Below are positions 1 through 8,648 of a stretch of DNA of 48,030 nt, piece after piece; position 1 is the first letter of the stretch, and each line of letters begins with the position of its first letter. Both the position numbers and the translations under genes were made by a program. Below the pieces are notes generated by a model. That model saw only the letters and a program-made list of their open reading frames with translations. It was not told the DNA's origin and did not search any database. Origin of the DNA: an uncultured Bacteroides sp. (GTDB taxonomy: Bacteria > Bacteroidota > Bacteroidia > Bacteroidales > Bacteroidaceae); assembly GCA_900755095.1 (NCBI GenBank), contig CAAEFE010000109.1, forward strand, positions 1-48,030. Direction: 5' to 3'.

Positions 1-68
1 GAGAATACCATAAAGGGTGCTTTTTCGCTCATTTTGTAATAGATGTTACCTATTTGTTAATTTGCCTG

Positions 69-158
69 CAAAGGTAGGAATTTCTCTTATTATTTAGAAG
101 GACTTATTGTATAAAAAATATTTTTCTCTCCAACTTATCGGAAATATTTGTAGATTTG
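69..158. promoter_or_regulatory. Divergent candidate promoter region
   Basis: A TAGATTTG box at 151-158 fits the Bacteroides -7 consensus TAnnTTTG and lies 28 bases before the ATG of the large sensor kinase. On the opposite strand, positions 69-76 read TACCTTTG, a second -7 match that would drive a leftward gene outside the window. Neither has a clear TTTG -33 element at the right distance, so both are inferences from a short motif. Confidence 0.35.
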
Positions 159-185
159 CTTTCTGAAAACAGTTAATAGTCAAAA

Positions 186-3100
186 ATGAGTTCACGCTTT
201 CCTTTATATATAATAGGTATAGTGTTGTTTGCCTCTTTTTTTTCGTGCACTGATATGGTGCCGACCAAAGAGGTGCGCCTGATTGATTCATTAAACGGGA
301 AAGCGTATGCTTATCGTTATCGAAGCCTGGATTCTTCTTATAAATATGCCAATGAAGCCTATCGGCAGGTGAATTTCTACAAGTCGGGGAAAGCGGAAGC
401 ATCCAACAATCTGGGGTTCTGTGCTTTTATGGCTATGGACTTTGACCGGGCGGAAGCGTTGCATAAGGAAGTATATAAACTGACTAAAAATGAACTCGAA
501 CTGTTGATTGCCGACATCGGACTGATGAAAATCTGTCAGCGGACGGCTATGAATAAAGAATTTTATGATTATCGTAATAGTGCGCTCAAGCGCATGAAAC
601 GTATTCGTGAAGAGAGTGATTTGTTTGCCGACCGTCACGAGGCGCTACGGCTGGATTATGCATTCACCGAATTTTTCATCGTTTCTTCTATTTATTACTA
701 TTATCTGCAGCAACGGCAGGAGGCCATCACATCTCTCAACCGGATTCCGGAAGATGAAGCTTTGACAGATACTAATCAGTTGCTTTATTATCATTATATT
801 AAAGGTTCGGCTTCGTTGGTGGAAGCAACCAAGCCGGAAGACCGGAAAATGCGTGAGTTCGACCAACTCTATATTACCTGGCGGACGGCTGTTCAGACTA
901 ATCATCCTTATTTCGAAGGAAATGGTCTGCAAGGATTGGCTAATCTGATGGTTTCACCTAATAATTTCGAACTTTTTCGGACGAGAAGGGGATATGCGCT
1001 GGATCAGTTTGGGTTTCCCGTAGATTCGCTTTTGCCTTTGCGAATGGCACAGCGTGCGCTTGAAAAATTTCGTGAGTACAATGATTTGTATCAGATTGCC
1101 GGTGCGTATGTGTCTATCGGTAAATATATGAATGAGCACGGACGTTATACGGAGGCATTGGATACGCTTGCAAAAGCGTTGGATTGTGTGAATCAACATC
1201 ACATGCTCTATTATCACCATGCGGCGGATACATTGGATAAACTACATGTTTTTGTAGAAGGAGATACGACTTATACCGGGGTTCCATGGATCATGCAGGA
1301 AGATGTGAGAACGGTACCTGAATGGATCTCAAGGATTCGGGAGCAATTGAGTGTGTCGTATGCGGGGCTCGGGATGAAGTATGCTTCTGATTACAACCGG
1401 AATATATATTTGGATATTTTAAATTATACCCGTCAGGATAAGGAGTTGGAGAGCCGCTATCTTTCATTGGAAGCCGATTCACGACAAATGACGCTTGTAC
1501 TTTCTTTGGTTATTGTCGGACTTGTATTGGTGGTTATTCTTTGGTGGTTTTTCAATAAACGGTCTAAAATAAGGAATCAGGTAGACGTGGAGCGTCTGCA
1601 ACGGATTCTGACTCTTTGCCGGGATATAACTTCGTCCATTCCGATGAATGTTCCATTAATTCAACAAGGTATCGATCAATTATTTGGGAAAGGACGTCTT
1701 CAACTGGAAATTCCGGAGGCAGGAAAAGCGGCACTGGTTCCTCTGCATCGGTTGAACCGTGATGAAAAAGCATTGGTGCATGTGCTTGAACCGTATATTG
1801 TTTGGGCTGCGGACAATGAGCAGATGGTGGAAGCGTTGAGTGACGAGCGGATGCAGTTGGAAAAGCAACGGTATGTTTACGAACAACATATTGCGGGAAA
1901 TAAACGTCAGAATCTTATAAAGAAGGCTTGTCTGGCCATTGTCAATGGTATTAATCCTTATATTGACCGTATCTTGAACGAAGTGCATAAGTTGACGGAG
2001 CGGGGGGATATTGATAATGCGAAGATTAAGAAAGAGAAGTATCAATACATTGATGAGCTGGTAACTACGATTAATGAGTACAACGATATTCTGGCTCTTT
2101 GGATTAAGATGAAGCAAGGAACGCTTAGCCTGAATATTGAAACTTTCAGTCTCAATGAACTGTTTGAGCTGCTAGGCAAGGGAAGACGTGCTTTTGAAAT
2201 GAAAAATCAGAAGTTGGAAATTGAACCGACTACGGTTATGGTGAAGGCCGACCGGGCACTAACTTTGTTTATGATTAATACGCTGGCGGAAAATGCCCGT
2301 AAATATACTCCGGAAGGAGGAACAATTAAAGTGTATGCCCGTATTACGGAGGATGCGTATGTCGAGATCTCTGTGGAGGATAACGGAAGAGGTATTTCCG
2401 AAGAGGATGTGGCGCATATCATTGGTGAGAAGGTGTATGATTCCCGCGTGATCGGAATGAAGAATGCGGCCGATCCGGAAGTGTTGAAAGAAAACAAAGG
2501 TAGTGGTTTCGGATTGATGAATTGTAAGGGAATCATTGAGAAGTATAAGAAAACGAATGATTTATTCCGGGGATGCGTTTTTGATGTGGAGAGTGAACTG
2601 GGGAAGGGAAGCCGTTTTTATTTTCGTTTGCCTTCGGGAGTGCGTAAAGCAATGGGGGTATTGTTGCTTTGCTTGTTGCTTCCGTTGGGGATGGTTTCTT
2701 GTCTGCATGATCCGATTCCTCCCATGTTGCAGGATGGCGATTCGATTGTAGTAGTTATGGATTCTGCGTATGAGGATTTGCTGGATGTAGCGTCGGATTA
2801 TGCGAATGCTGCCTATTTTGCTAATGTGGATGAAAATTATGAGTTGGCTTTGCAATATATAGATTCTGCAATGCTTTTTCTGAATGAGCATTATGAAAAA
2901 TATGCGCGTCCGGATCGTCCACATCGGTATATGAAGCTGGTAGGTGAGGGAACGCCTGCTGAAATCAGTTGGTGGAACGAATTGTTTGATTCGGATTATC
3001 ATGTAATTCTGGATATCAGGAATGAGGCAGCGGTTGCTTTTCTGGCTTTGAAACAGTTGGATGCATATAGTTATAATAATTCGGCATTTACGGATTTGTA

Positions 3101-4505
3101 TAAGTTGCAGGGAGAGGATCAAACTCTCGAAGCATATTGCCGGCAGTTGGAGCGTTCGAATACCAATAAGACGGTAGGGATTATTTTATGCTTTGTTTTA
3201 TTGATTGTTTCGTTGGTTGGATATTATTTTCTGTACATGAGAAAACGTTTGCAGAATCGTTTGAATCTCGAACAGGTACTTGAGATTAACCAGAAGGTGT
3301 TTGCTGCATCTTTGGTGAGACCGCAGGAACAGGAAAATGCAGAGGCACTTCAACGAGAAGAGAGTACGCTTAAAGAAATTCCGCAGCGGATTGTGGATGA
3401 AGCATTCGGTTCGGTAAATGAATTACTGACGATTGACCGGATGGGAATTGCCGTTTATAATGAAACGACACATCGGCTGGAATATGCTTCTCGTCCCGGA
3501 CAGGAAATGCCGGAGATGGTAGAGCAGTGTTTTAGCGCCGGAGAATATCTTTCTGAGCAGCATCTTCAGGCAATTCCGCTGATGGTGGAAGCAGGGGGCG
3601 AGCATCAATGTGTCGGTGTGCTTTATCTGGAGCGCAGAGAAGGAACGGAACAGGAGACGGATCGACTGCTTTTTGAACTGGTAGCTCGTTATGTGGCTAT
3701 TGTCGTGTTTAACGCAGTGGTGAAGCTGGCTACAAAATATCGGGATATCGAGTCGGCACACGAAGAAACACGTCGGGCTTCCTGGGAAGACAGCATGTTG
3801 CATGTTCAGAATATGGTGCTTGACAACTGTCTGTCGACTATTAAACATGAGACGATTTATTATCCGAATAAAATCAAGCAGATTGTAGGGCGGTTGAATG
3901 CGCAGAATCTTTCGGAAACGGAGGAGCGTGAAGCGGTGGAGACTATGACGGAATTGATTGAATACTATAAGGGAATCTTTACGATTTTGAGTTCGTGTGC
4001 TTCCCGTCAATTGGAGGAGGTCACTTTCCGGCGTACGGTGATTCCGGTACAGGAACTTTTGGATGCTGCCGGAAAATATTTCAAGAAGTTGATGAAGAAT
4101 CGGCCGGAGAGGATAGAATTGGAAATAGAGCCGATGGAGGCGAAGGTGATAGGAGACGTGAATCAGTTGCGTTTTCTATTGGAGAATTTGATTGATGAAG
4201 CATTGACTGTACGGGAAGATGGAGTGATACGTCTGCAAGCGCGCAAGGATAATGAATATATTCGTTTCCTCTTTACGGATACGAGACGTGAGAAGAGTGT
4301 GGAAGAGTTGAATCAACTATTTTATCCGAATCTGGCACGTATGACTTCCGGTGAAAAAGGGGAGTTGAGGGGAACGGAATATCTGGTATGCAAGCAAATT
4401 ATCCGCGACCACGATGAATTTGCGGGGCGTAGGGGATGCCGTATCAATGCCGAGCCGGCTGAAGGCGGCGGGTTTACAGTTTATTTCACTATTCCGCGCC
4501 GATAA
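186..4505 (+). CDS. Giant two-module membrane sensor histidine kinase
   Basis: A 1439-residue protein made of two sensor-kinase-like modules. Module 1 has a lipoprotein-like signal ending at Cys21, a long helical (probably TPR-type) periplasmic region to about residue 430, a membrane helix at 436-457, a dimerisation-like segment at 575-640 and a HATPase with N-box N698-K706, G1 box DNGRGI from D732 and G2 box GSGFGL from G772. Its H-box equivalent (around C582-L604) has no histidine in the expected place. At residues 823-839 a second signal-like stretch ends in a lipobox (Cys839). A second periplasmic domain follows, then a membrane helix at about 997-1017, a GAF-like region and an H-box-like segment with His1221. 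The C-terminal HATPase-like domain lacks the DxGxG box. The family is probably the Bacteroides DUF5112/DUF5113 type, by recollection. The stimulus is unknown. The partner is presumably the response regulator 34 bases downstream. Confidence 0.8.
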   Translation: MSSRFPLYIIGIVLFASFFSCTDMVPTKEVRLIDSLNGKAYAYRYRSLDSSYKYANEAYRQVNFYKSGKAEASNNLGFCAFMAMDFDRAEALHKEVYKLTKNELELLIADIGLMKICQRTAMNKEFYDYRNSALKRMKRIREESDLFADRHEALRLDYAFTEFFIVSSIYYYYLQQRQEAITSLNRIPEDEALTDTNQLLYYHYIKGSASLVEATKPEDRKMREFDQLYITWRTAVQTNHPYFEGNGLQGLANLMVSPNNFELFRTRRGYALDQFGFPVDSLLPLRMAQRALEKFREYNDLYQIAGAYVSIGKYMNEHGRYTEALDTLAKALDCVNQHHMLYYHHAADTLDKLHVFVEGDTTYTGVPWIMQEDVRTVPEWISRIREQLSVSYAGLGMKYASDYNRNIYLDILNYTRQDKELESRYLSLEADSRQMTLVLSLVIVGLVLVVILWWFFNKRSKIRNQVDVERLQRILTLCRDITSSIPMNVPLIQQGIDQLFGKGRLQLEIPEAGKAALVPLHRLNRDEKALVHVLEPYIVWAADNEQMVEALSDERMQLEKQRYVYEQHIAGNKRQNLIKKACLAIVNGINPYIDRILNEVHKLTERGDIDNAKIKKEKYQYIDELVTTINEYNDILALWIKMKQGTLSLNIETFSLNELFELLGKGRRAFEMKNQKLEIEPTTVMVKADRALTLFMINTLAENARKYTPEGGTIKVYARITEDAYVEISVEDNGRGISEEDVAHIIGEKVYDSRVIGMKNAADPEVLKENKGSGFGLMNCKGIIEKYKKTNDLFRGCVFDVESELGKGSRFYFRLPSGVRKAMGVLLLCLLLPLGMVSCLHDPIPPMLQDGDSIVVVMDSAYEDLLDVASDYANAAYFANVDENYELALQYIDSAMLFLNEHYEKYARPDRPHRYMKLVGEGTPAEISWWNELFDSDYHVILDIRNEAAVAFLALKQLDAYSYNNSAFTDLYKLQGEDQTLEAYCRQLERSNTNKTVGIILCFVLLIVSLVGYYFLYMRKRLQNRLNLEQVLEINQKVFAASLVRPQEQENAEALQREESTLKEIPQRIVDEAFGSVNELLTIDRMGIAVYNETTHRLEYASRPGQEMPEMVEQCFSAGEYLSEQHLQAIPLMVEAGGEHQCVGVLYLERREGTEQETDRLLFELVARYVAIVVFNAVVKLATKYRDIESAHEETRRASWEDSMLHVQNMVLDNCLSTIKHETIYYPNKIKQIVGRLNAQNLSETEEREAVETMTELIEYYKGIFTILSSCASRQLEEVTFRRTVIPVQELLDAAGKYFKKLMKNRPERIELEIEPMEAKVIGDVNQLRFLLENLIDEALTVREDGVIRLQARKDNEYIRFLFTDTRREKSVEELNQLFYPNLARMTSGEKGELRGTEYLVCKQIIRDHDEFAGRRGCRINAEPAEGGGFTVYFTIPRR

Positions 4506-4539
4506 AAGGAAAACACATAAAAGTTATTAGATAAGGAAC

Positions 4540-5268
4540 ATGGAAGAACAGAAGTTTAAAGTTATTATTGTAGAGGATGTAAAACTGGAGTTGAAAGGGA
4601 CAGAAGAAATATTCCGTCATGAAATACCGAATGCAGAAGTAATCGGCACGGCAATGACGGAAAGTGAGTTTTGGCCGTTAATGGAGGCCCAGCTTCCCGA
4701 TCTGGTATTGTTGGACTTAGGACTAGGAGGTTCTACGACCATTGGTGTTGATATTTGCAAGAATATATTCAAACGTTACAAAGGAGTTCGGGTATTGATC
4801 TTCACGGGTGAGATTCTGAACGAAAAGTTGTGGGTGGACGTATTGAATGCCGGTGCCGATGGAATCATCCTCAAAACGGGTGAGCTACTGACGAAAACAG
4901 ATGTACAGGCTGTGATGGATGGAAAGAAATTGGTATTTAACTATCCGATTCTGGAAAAGATTGTAGATCGTTTCAAGAAATCTGTAGCCAACGATGCCAA
5001 GCGTCAGGAGGCTGTCATCAGTTATGATATTGATGAATACGATGAACGTTTTCTCCGCCATCTGGCTTTGGGTTATACGAAAGAGATGATTGCCAATCTG
5101 AAAGGAATGCCTTTTGGTGTGAAATCATTGGAGAAACGGCAGAATGATCTTATCGGACGTCTTTTTCCGAATGGTGAACGGGTGGGAGTGAATGCTACCC
5201 GGTTGGCAGTACGTGCATTGGAATTGCGTATTATTGATCTGGATAATCTGGAGCCTGACGAGGAGTAG
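4540..5268 (+). CDS. Response regulator, receiver plus HTH-like C-terminus
   Basis: A 242-residue response regulator. The receiver domain (residues 7-130) has the acidic pair E12/D13, the phospho-acceptor Asp59 in LVLLDLGLGG, the switch Thr89 and the conserved Lys112. The C-terminal part (about 155-230), with the segment LALGYTKEMIANLKGMPFGV, resembles a LuxR/NarL-like helix-turn-helix but is diverged. It lies 34 bases downstream of the giant sensor kinase and 32 bases upstream of the AbgT transporter, so the three genes are probably co-transcribed and the regulator probably receives phosphate from that kinase. The pairing is inferred from adjacency. Its target genes are unknown. Confidence 0.85.
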   Translation: MEEQKFKVIIVEDVKLELKGTEEIFRHEIPNAEVIGTAMTESEFWPLMEAQLPDLVLLDLGLGGSTTIGVDICKNIFKRYKGVRVLIFTGEILNEKLWVDVLNAGADGIILKTGELLTKTDVQAVMDGKKLVFNYPILEKIVDRFKKSVANDAKRQEAVISYDIDEYDERFLRHLALGYTKEMIANLKGMPFGVKSLEKRQNDLIGRLFPNGERVGVNATRLAVRALELRIIDLDNLEPDEE

Positions 5269-5300
5269 TTGCTAAAGCAAACGAAAAATAATCCCGGAAA

Positions 5301-6758
5301 ATGATGAAGAATAAATGGCGTATGCCCCATCCCGCTACGATGTTCCTTCTGCTAACAATGGCAGTGGTCTTTCTTTCATGGATATGCGATATCTATGGGT
5401 TGAAAGTGACATTGCCACAAACAGGTGAGGACATCCGTGTACAAAGCCTGTTGAGTCCCGAAGGAATCCGTTGGTGGTTGCGGAACGCTATTAAGAATTT
5501 CACGGGCTTTGCTCCGTTAGGCATGGTGATAATTGCTATGTTTGGATTGGGAGTGGCACAACATTCCGGTTTTATTGATGCATGTATCCGCATGGGGGTG
5601 GGAAACCGACAGGAAAAGAGGAAGATCGTCTTGTGGGTGATTGTACTTGGCTTGTTGTCGAATGCCATTGGTGATGGTGGATATATCATTTTATTGCCTA
5701 TTGCTGCTATGCTGTTTCAATGGGTGGGGCTTCATCCGATTGCAGGGATTGTTACGGCTTATGTTTCCGTTGCGTGCGGGTATAGTGCTAATATTGTATT
5801 GAGTACGATGGACCCGTTGTTGGCGCATACCACGCAAGAGGCTGCACTGGCACAAACGGGTTATCAGGGGAATACAGAACCTCTTTGCAATTACTTTTTT
5901 ATGAGTGCTTCAACGGTGGCCATTACAGCTATTGTGTATTGGATTACTCAAAAATGGCTTCTTCCTACGTTAGGTAAGTATGAAGGCAGTATGAAGGTGG
6001 TGGCTTACCATCCTCTGTCTCGTAAAGAGCGGCGTGCCATTATGATTTCCATTGTTGTGGCAGCTATCTATGTGGCTCTTATCTTGTGGCTTACTTTTTC
6101 TTCTTATGGAATTTTGCGGGGTGTGAATGGTGGTTTGATGCATTCGCCTTTTATTGCCGGTATTTTGTTTTTGCTTTCTTTGGGAGCAGGTATTACGGGA
6201 ATGGCTTATGGATTCAGTTCCGGACGGTATCGCACTGACAATGACGTGATTGAAGGACTTACGCAGCCAATGAAGCTTCTTGGAGTGTATTTCGTTATCG
6301 CTTTCTTCGCTGCGCAGATGTTTGCCTGTTTTGAATATTCCCATCTGGATAAATGTCTGGCGATTATGGGGGCTGACTTGCTTTCTTCGTTTGAACCGGC
6401 TCCTTTGTCTGCTCTTGTTCTGTTTATTCTGTTTACGGCATTGATAAATCTGATTATGGTATCTGCTACCTCCAAATGGGCTTTTATGTCTTTTATCTTT
6501 ATCCCGATGTTTGCACAGATGGGAATTGCTCCGGATATAGCACAATGTGCTTTCCGTATCGGAGATAGTTCGACGAATGCCATTACTCCTTTCTTATTCT
6601 ATATGCCTCTGGTGCTTACCTATATGCGGCAATATGATAAGCAGATTACGTATGGTTCATTGCTGAAATATACTTGGAGATATTCATTAGGCATCCTGGT
6701 TGTCTGGACATTGCTGTTTATCGTTTGGTATTTGTTGAAAATACCGATGGGATTGTAG
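5301..6758 (+). CDS. AbgT-family inner-membrane transporter
   Basis: A 485-residue polytopic membrane protein of the AbgT family, whose E. coli member takes up p-aminobenzoyl-glutamate and some of whose other members export sulfonamides. Many hydrophobic helices are visible. Family-like segments include the GDGGYIILLPIAAMLF region near residue 120 and a serine/threonine-rich GDSSTNAITPF motif near residue 420, typical of the transport-site hairpins. The start may be the ATG at 5301 or the next codon, also ATG. Its position directly after a kinase/regulator pair suggests that it is regulated by them or acts with them. The substrate cannot be read from sequence. Confidence 0.85.
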   Translation: MMKNKWRMPHPATMFLLLTMAVVFLSWICDIYGLKVTLPQTGEDIRVQSLLSPEGIRWWLRNAIKNFTGFAPLGMVIIAMFGLGVAQHSGFIDACIRMGVGNRQEKRKIVLWVIVLGLLSNAIGDGGYIILLPIAAMLFQWVGLHPIAGIVTAYVSVACGYSANIVLSTMDPLLAHTTQEAALAQTGYQGNTEPLCNYFFMSASTVAITAIVYWITQKWLLPTLGKYEGSMKVVAYHPLSRKERRAIMISIVVAAIYVALILWLTFSSYGILRGVNGGLMHSPFIAGILFLLSLGAGITGMAYGFSSGRYRTDNDVIEGLTQPMKLLGVYFVIAFFAAQMFACFEYSHLDKCLAIMGADLLSSFEPAPLSALVLFILFTALINLIMVSATSKWAFMSFIFIPMFAQMGIAPDIAQCAFRIGDSSTNAITPFLFYMPLVLTYMRQYDKQITYGSLLKYTWRYSLGILVVWTLLFIVWYLLKIPMGL

Positions 6759-6801
6759 GGTTAAGGAATGATTGCCGGGCTCCGGTTTATCTGATTGGAA
6801 T

Positions 6802-6831
6802 TTTGTTTTTCTGAATTAATCGCTATATTTG
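6802..6831 (+). promoter_or_regulatory. Bacteroides-type promoter of the sigma/anti-sigma genes
   Basis: TTTG at 6802-6805 and TATATTTG at 6824-6831 are separated by 18 bases, matching the housekeeping Bacteroidetes promoter (-33 TTTG, -7 TAnnTTTG). Transcription would begin near 6838, downstream of an in-frame ATG at 6795, so the sigma factor must start at the ATG at 6858. Confidence 0.75.
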
Positions 6832-6857
6832 CACCGTTCCTTAAAGAAAGACAACGA

Positions 6858-7445
6858 ATGAATCTACCAGAAATCTCTGAAAATCTAATTGAACAGTTAA
6901 ATCACGGTAATACAAAAGCATTTGATAAAATCTATCATACCTACTACCTTTATTTGTGTGCGATAGCTGTTTATTATGTGCATGACAAGAGGGTGGCAGG
7001 GGAGATTGTGAATGATGTCTTTGTCGCTTTTTGGCAGAATCGCCACCATATCACTCACCCGGCTCTTCCGTACTTGCGGCGTGCTATTCAAAACGCAAGT
7101 ATTAGTTATCTGCGTTCTTCCTGCTTCAACGAAAAACAGATGACGGAACAGATGGAAGAAATCTGGGCTTTTCTCGAAAATCATATTCTTTCTTCCGATA
7201 ATCCTTTGCAGGCATTGGAGCATAGCGAAATGAATACCATCATCATGAAGAAGGTGGAGGAATTGCCAGCCAAATGCCGTGCCATATTTAAAGCAAGTTT
7301 GTATGAGGGTAAGACATACAGTGAAATTGCCGAGGAGCAGAATATTAATGTGACCACTGTAAGAGTACAGATGAAAATAGCATTGACTAAGCTACGCGAA
7401 TCACTGGGTACTCCTTATATGATAGCTATTTTGATGTTTCTCTAA
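6858..7445 (+). CDS. ECF RNA polymerase sigma-70 factor (FecI-like)
   Basis: A 195-residue ECF sigma factor. Region 2 is visible in the first 80 residues (FDKIYHTYYLYLCAIAVYY, then AGEIVNDVFVAFWQNR), and region 4 near the C-terminus (LPAKCRAIFKASLYEGKTYS, with the helix-turn-helix SEIAEEQNINVTTVRVQM). The ATG at 6858 is preferred over 6795 because a good promoter lies between them. It precedes a FecR-type anti-sigma gene and a SusC transporter with an STN signalling domain. This is the trans-envelope arrangement in which substrate binding at the outer membrane releases the sigma factor to transcribe the susCD operon. It therefore most likely activates the genes from 8649 to 17474. Confidence 0.92.
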   Translation: MNLPEISENLIEQLNHGNTKAFDKIYHTYYLYLCAIAVYYVHDKRVAGEIVNDVFVAFWQNRHHITHPALPYLRRAIQNASISYLRSSCFNEKQMTEQMEEIWAFLENHILSSDNPLQALEHSEMNTIIMKKVEELPAKCRAIFKASLYEGKTYSEIAEEQNINVTTVRVQMKIALTKLRESLGTPYMIAILMFL

Positions 7446-7522
7446 AAAAAATCGCTTTTCTTTTAAACGTTTCTTTTTTTATTGCGTATCTAGTTATATA
7501 CACCCATAGAAAAAGTACGTTT

Positions 7523-8551
7523 ATGAATGACTCTTATCATATAGAAGAATTGGAAATCCGGATAAGCAACTATCTGTCCGGTAACTGCACCGAAGAAGAG
7601 AAAGAAGCTCTGTTCGCTTATCTGGCTTCCAATGAAGATGCAGCTAAAATTTTCCGGGAGATGTCCGCAGTATGGGCTGTTTCTTCTGTGCCTGCATTTG
7701 CCAAAGTAGAGGATGCTAATTTATCACAGATAAAAGAAAAAATAGCCGCTGCTGAGATGAAACCTGTCCGTTCGCGGAAGATAGTTCCTGTGTGGCTGAA
7801 GGTAGCTGCTGCAATTATTTTGTTGTTGGGCTGTAATTACTTCTGGTACACTTATACTGAAAATCTTACGGAAGTATATACGAATGCGGATTCTCCTTAT
7901 GAAATTAAAGTGCCAGCTGGTTCGCGGACGAATATTGTGCTTCCGGATGGAACAGAGGTTTCATTGAATGCGGGTTCTGTGTTACGTTATTGCCGTGGGT
8001 TCGGTATTCGTGAACGTGATGTAACGCTTGATGGCGAAGGATATTTCAAGGTGGCGAAAAATGAGAAGATTCCTTTCTTTGTAAATACGAATGGTGTACA
8101 GGTAAAGGTGGTAGGGACTGTTTTTAATGTACGCGCTTATGATGACGATAATTATGTAATGGTATCTTTGTTGGAAGGTCGTGTCAATTTAGCCACTTTG
8201 TCCGGTTCGGTAATGAAACTATTCCCTAGCGAACAGGCTTTTTACGATAAGAATACGGGCCGCATGGAGAAAATGAAATCAAATGCTAGTTCTGCCTGTG
8301 ACTGGTTGGATGGTGGCCTGACATTTGAAGATGCTCCGTTTGCCGACATCGCACACCGTCTGGAGCGCAAATTCCAGGTGAAGATCAGTTTAGAGAGTGA
8401 ACGTCTGAAAGCGGAACGCTTTTCCGGATGTTTCAATAGTAATCAAAGTATCAATGATATATTGGGAGAAATCAACGTTGAGAAGCAATATACATGGAAA
8501 GTTAGTGGAGACACTATCTTTATAACTGACAAGAAAAAGGAGGTAAAATAA
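7523..8551 (+). CDS. FecR-family anti-sigma factor
   Basis: A 342-residue single-span inner-membrane protein. The cytoplasmic N-terminus (residues 1-85) has the FecR N-terminal signature (IRISNYLSGNCTEEEKEALF) that binds the sigma factor. A membrane helix follows at about 89-108 (VWLKVAAAIILLLGCNYFW). The FecR periplasmic domain includes PAGSRTNIVLPDGTEVSLNA and VVGTVFNVRAY. The C-terminal domain at about 255-330 is of the DUF4974 type, with FEDAPFADIAHRLERKF. It lies 77 bases after the sigma gene and 97 bases before susC. By family knowledge it holds the ECF sigma inactive until the STN domain of the adjacent SusC reports substrate. Confidence 0.93.
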   Translation: MNDSYHIEELEIRISNYLSGNCTEEEKEALFAYLASNEDAAKIFREMSAVWAVSSVPAFAKVEDANLSQIKEKIAAAEMKPVRSRKIVPVWLKVAAAIILLLGCNYFWYTYTENLTEVYTNADSPYEIKVPAGSRTNIVLPDGTEVSLNAGSVLRYCRGFGIRERDVTLDGEGYFKVAKNEKIPFFVNTNGVQVKVVGTVFNVRAYDDDNYVMVSLLEGRVNLATLSGSVMKLFPSEQAFYDKNTGRMEKMKSNASSACDWLDGGLTFEDAPFADIAHRLERKFQVKISLESERLKAERFSGCFNSNQSINDILGEINVEKQYTWKVSGDTIFITDKKKEVK

Positions 8552-8648
8552 GAAAAAGTAAAGTATGATTGGGAACTTAGTCGATAGATATATCGGCGGT
8601 TCAGCGTTGTATAGAAAGATATTATGTTAACCTTTAATAGTGAAAAAT

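Noticed and set aside
2652..4505. Second separate gene inside the giant kinase
   Set aside because: The reading frame is continuous with no stop, and the internal GTG/ATG has no separate promoter. I kept one CDS and reported the internal signal as a finding.
5970..6545. 191-residue antisense reading frame
   Set aside because: It lies wholly opposite the AbgT gene, is rich in Lys, His and Gln as shadow frames are, and shows no family pattern.
8552..8648. ECF-sigma-dependent promoter before susC
   Set aside because: One is expected here from family knowledge, but I found no element that I could name with confidence.
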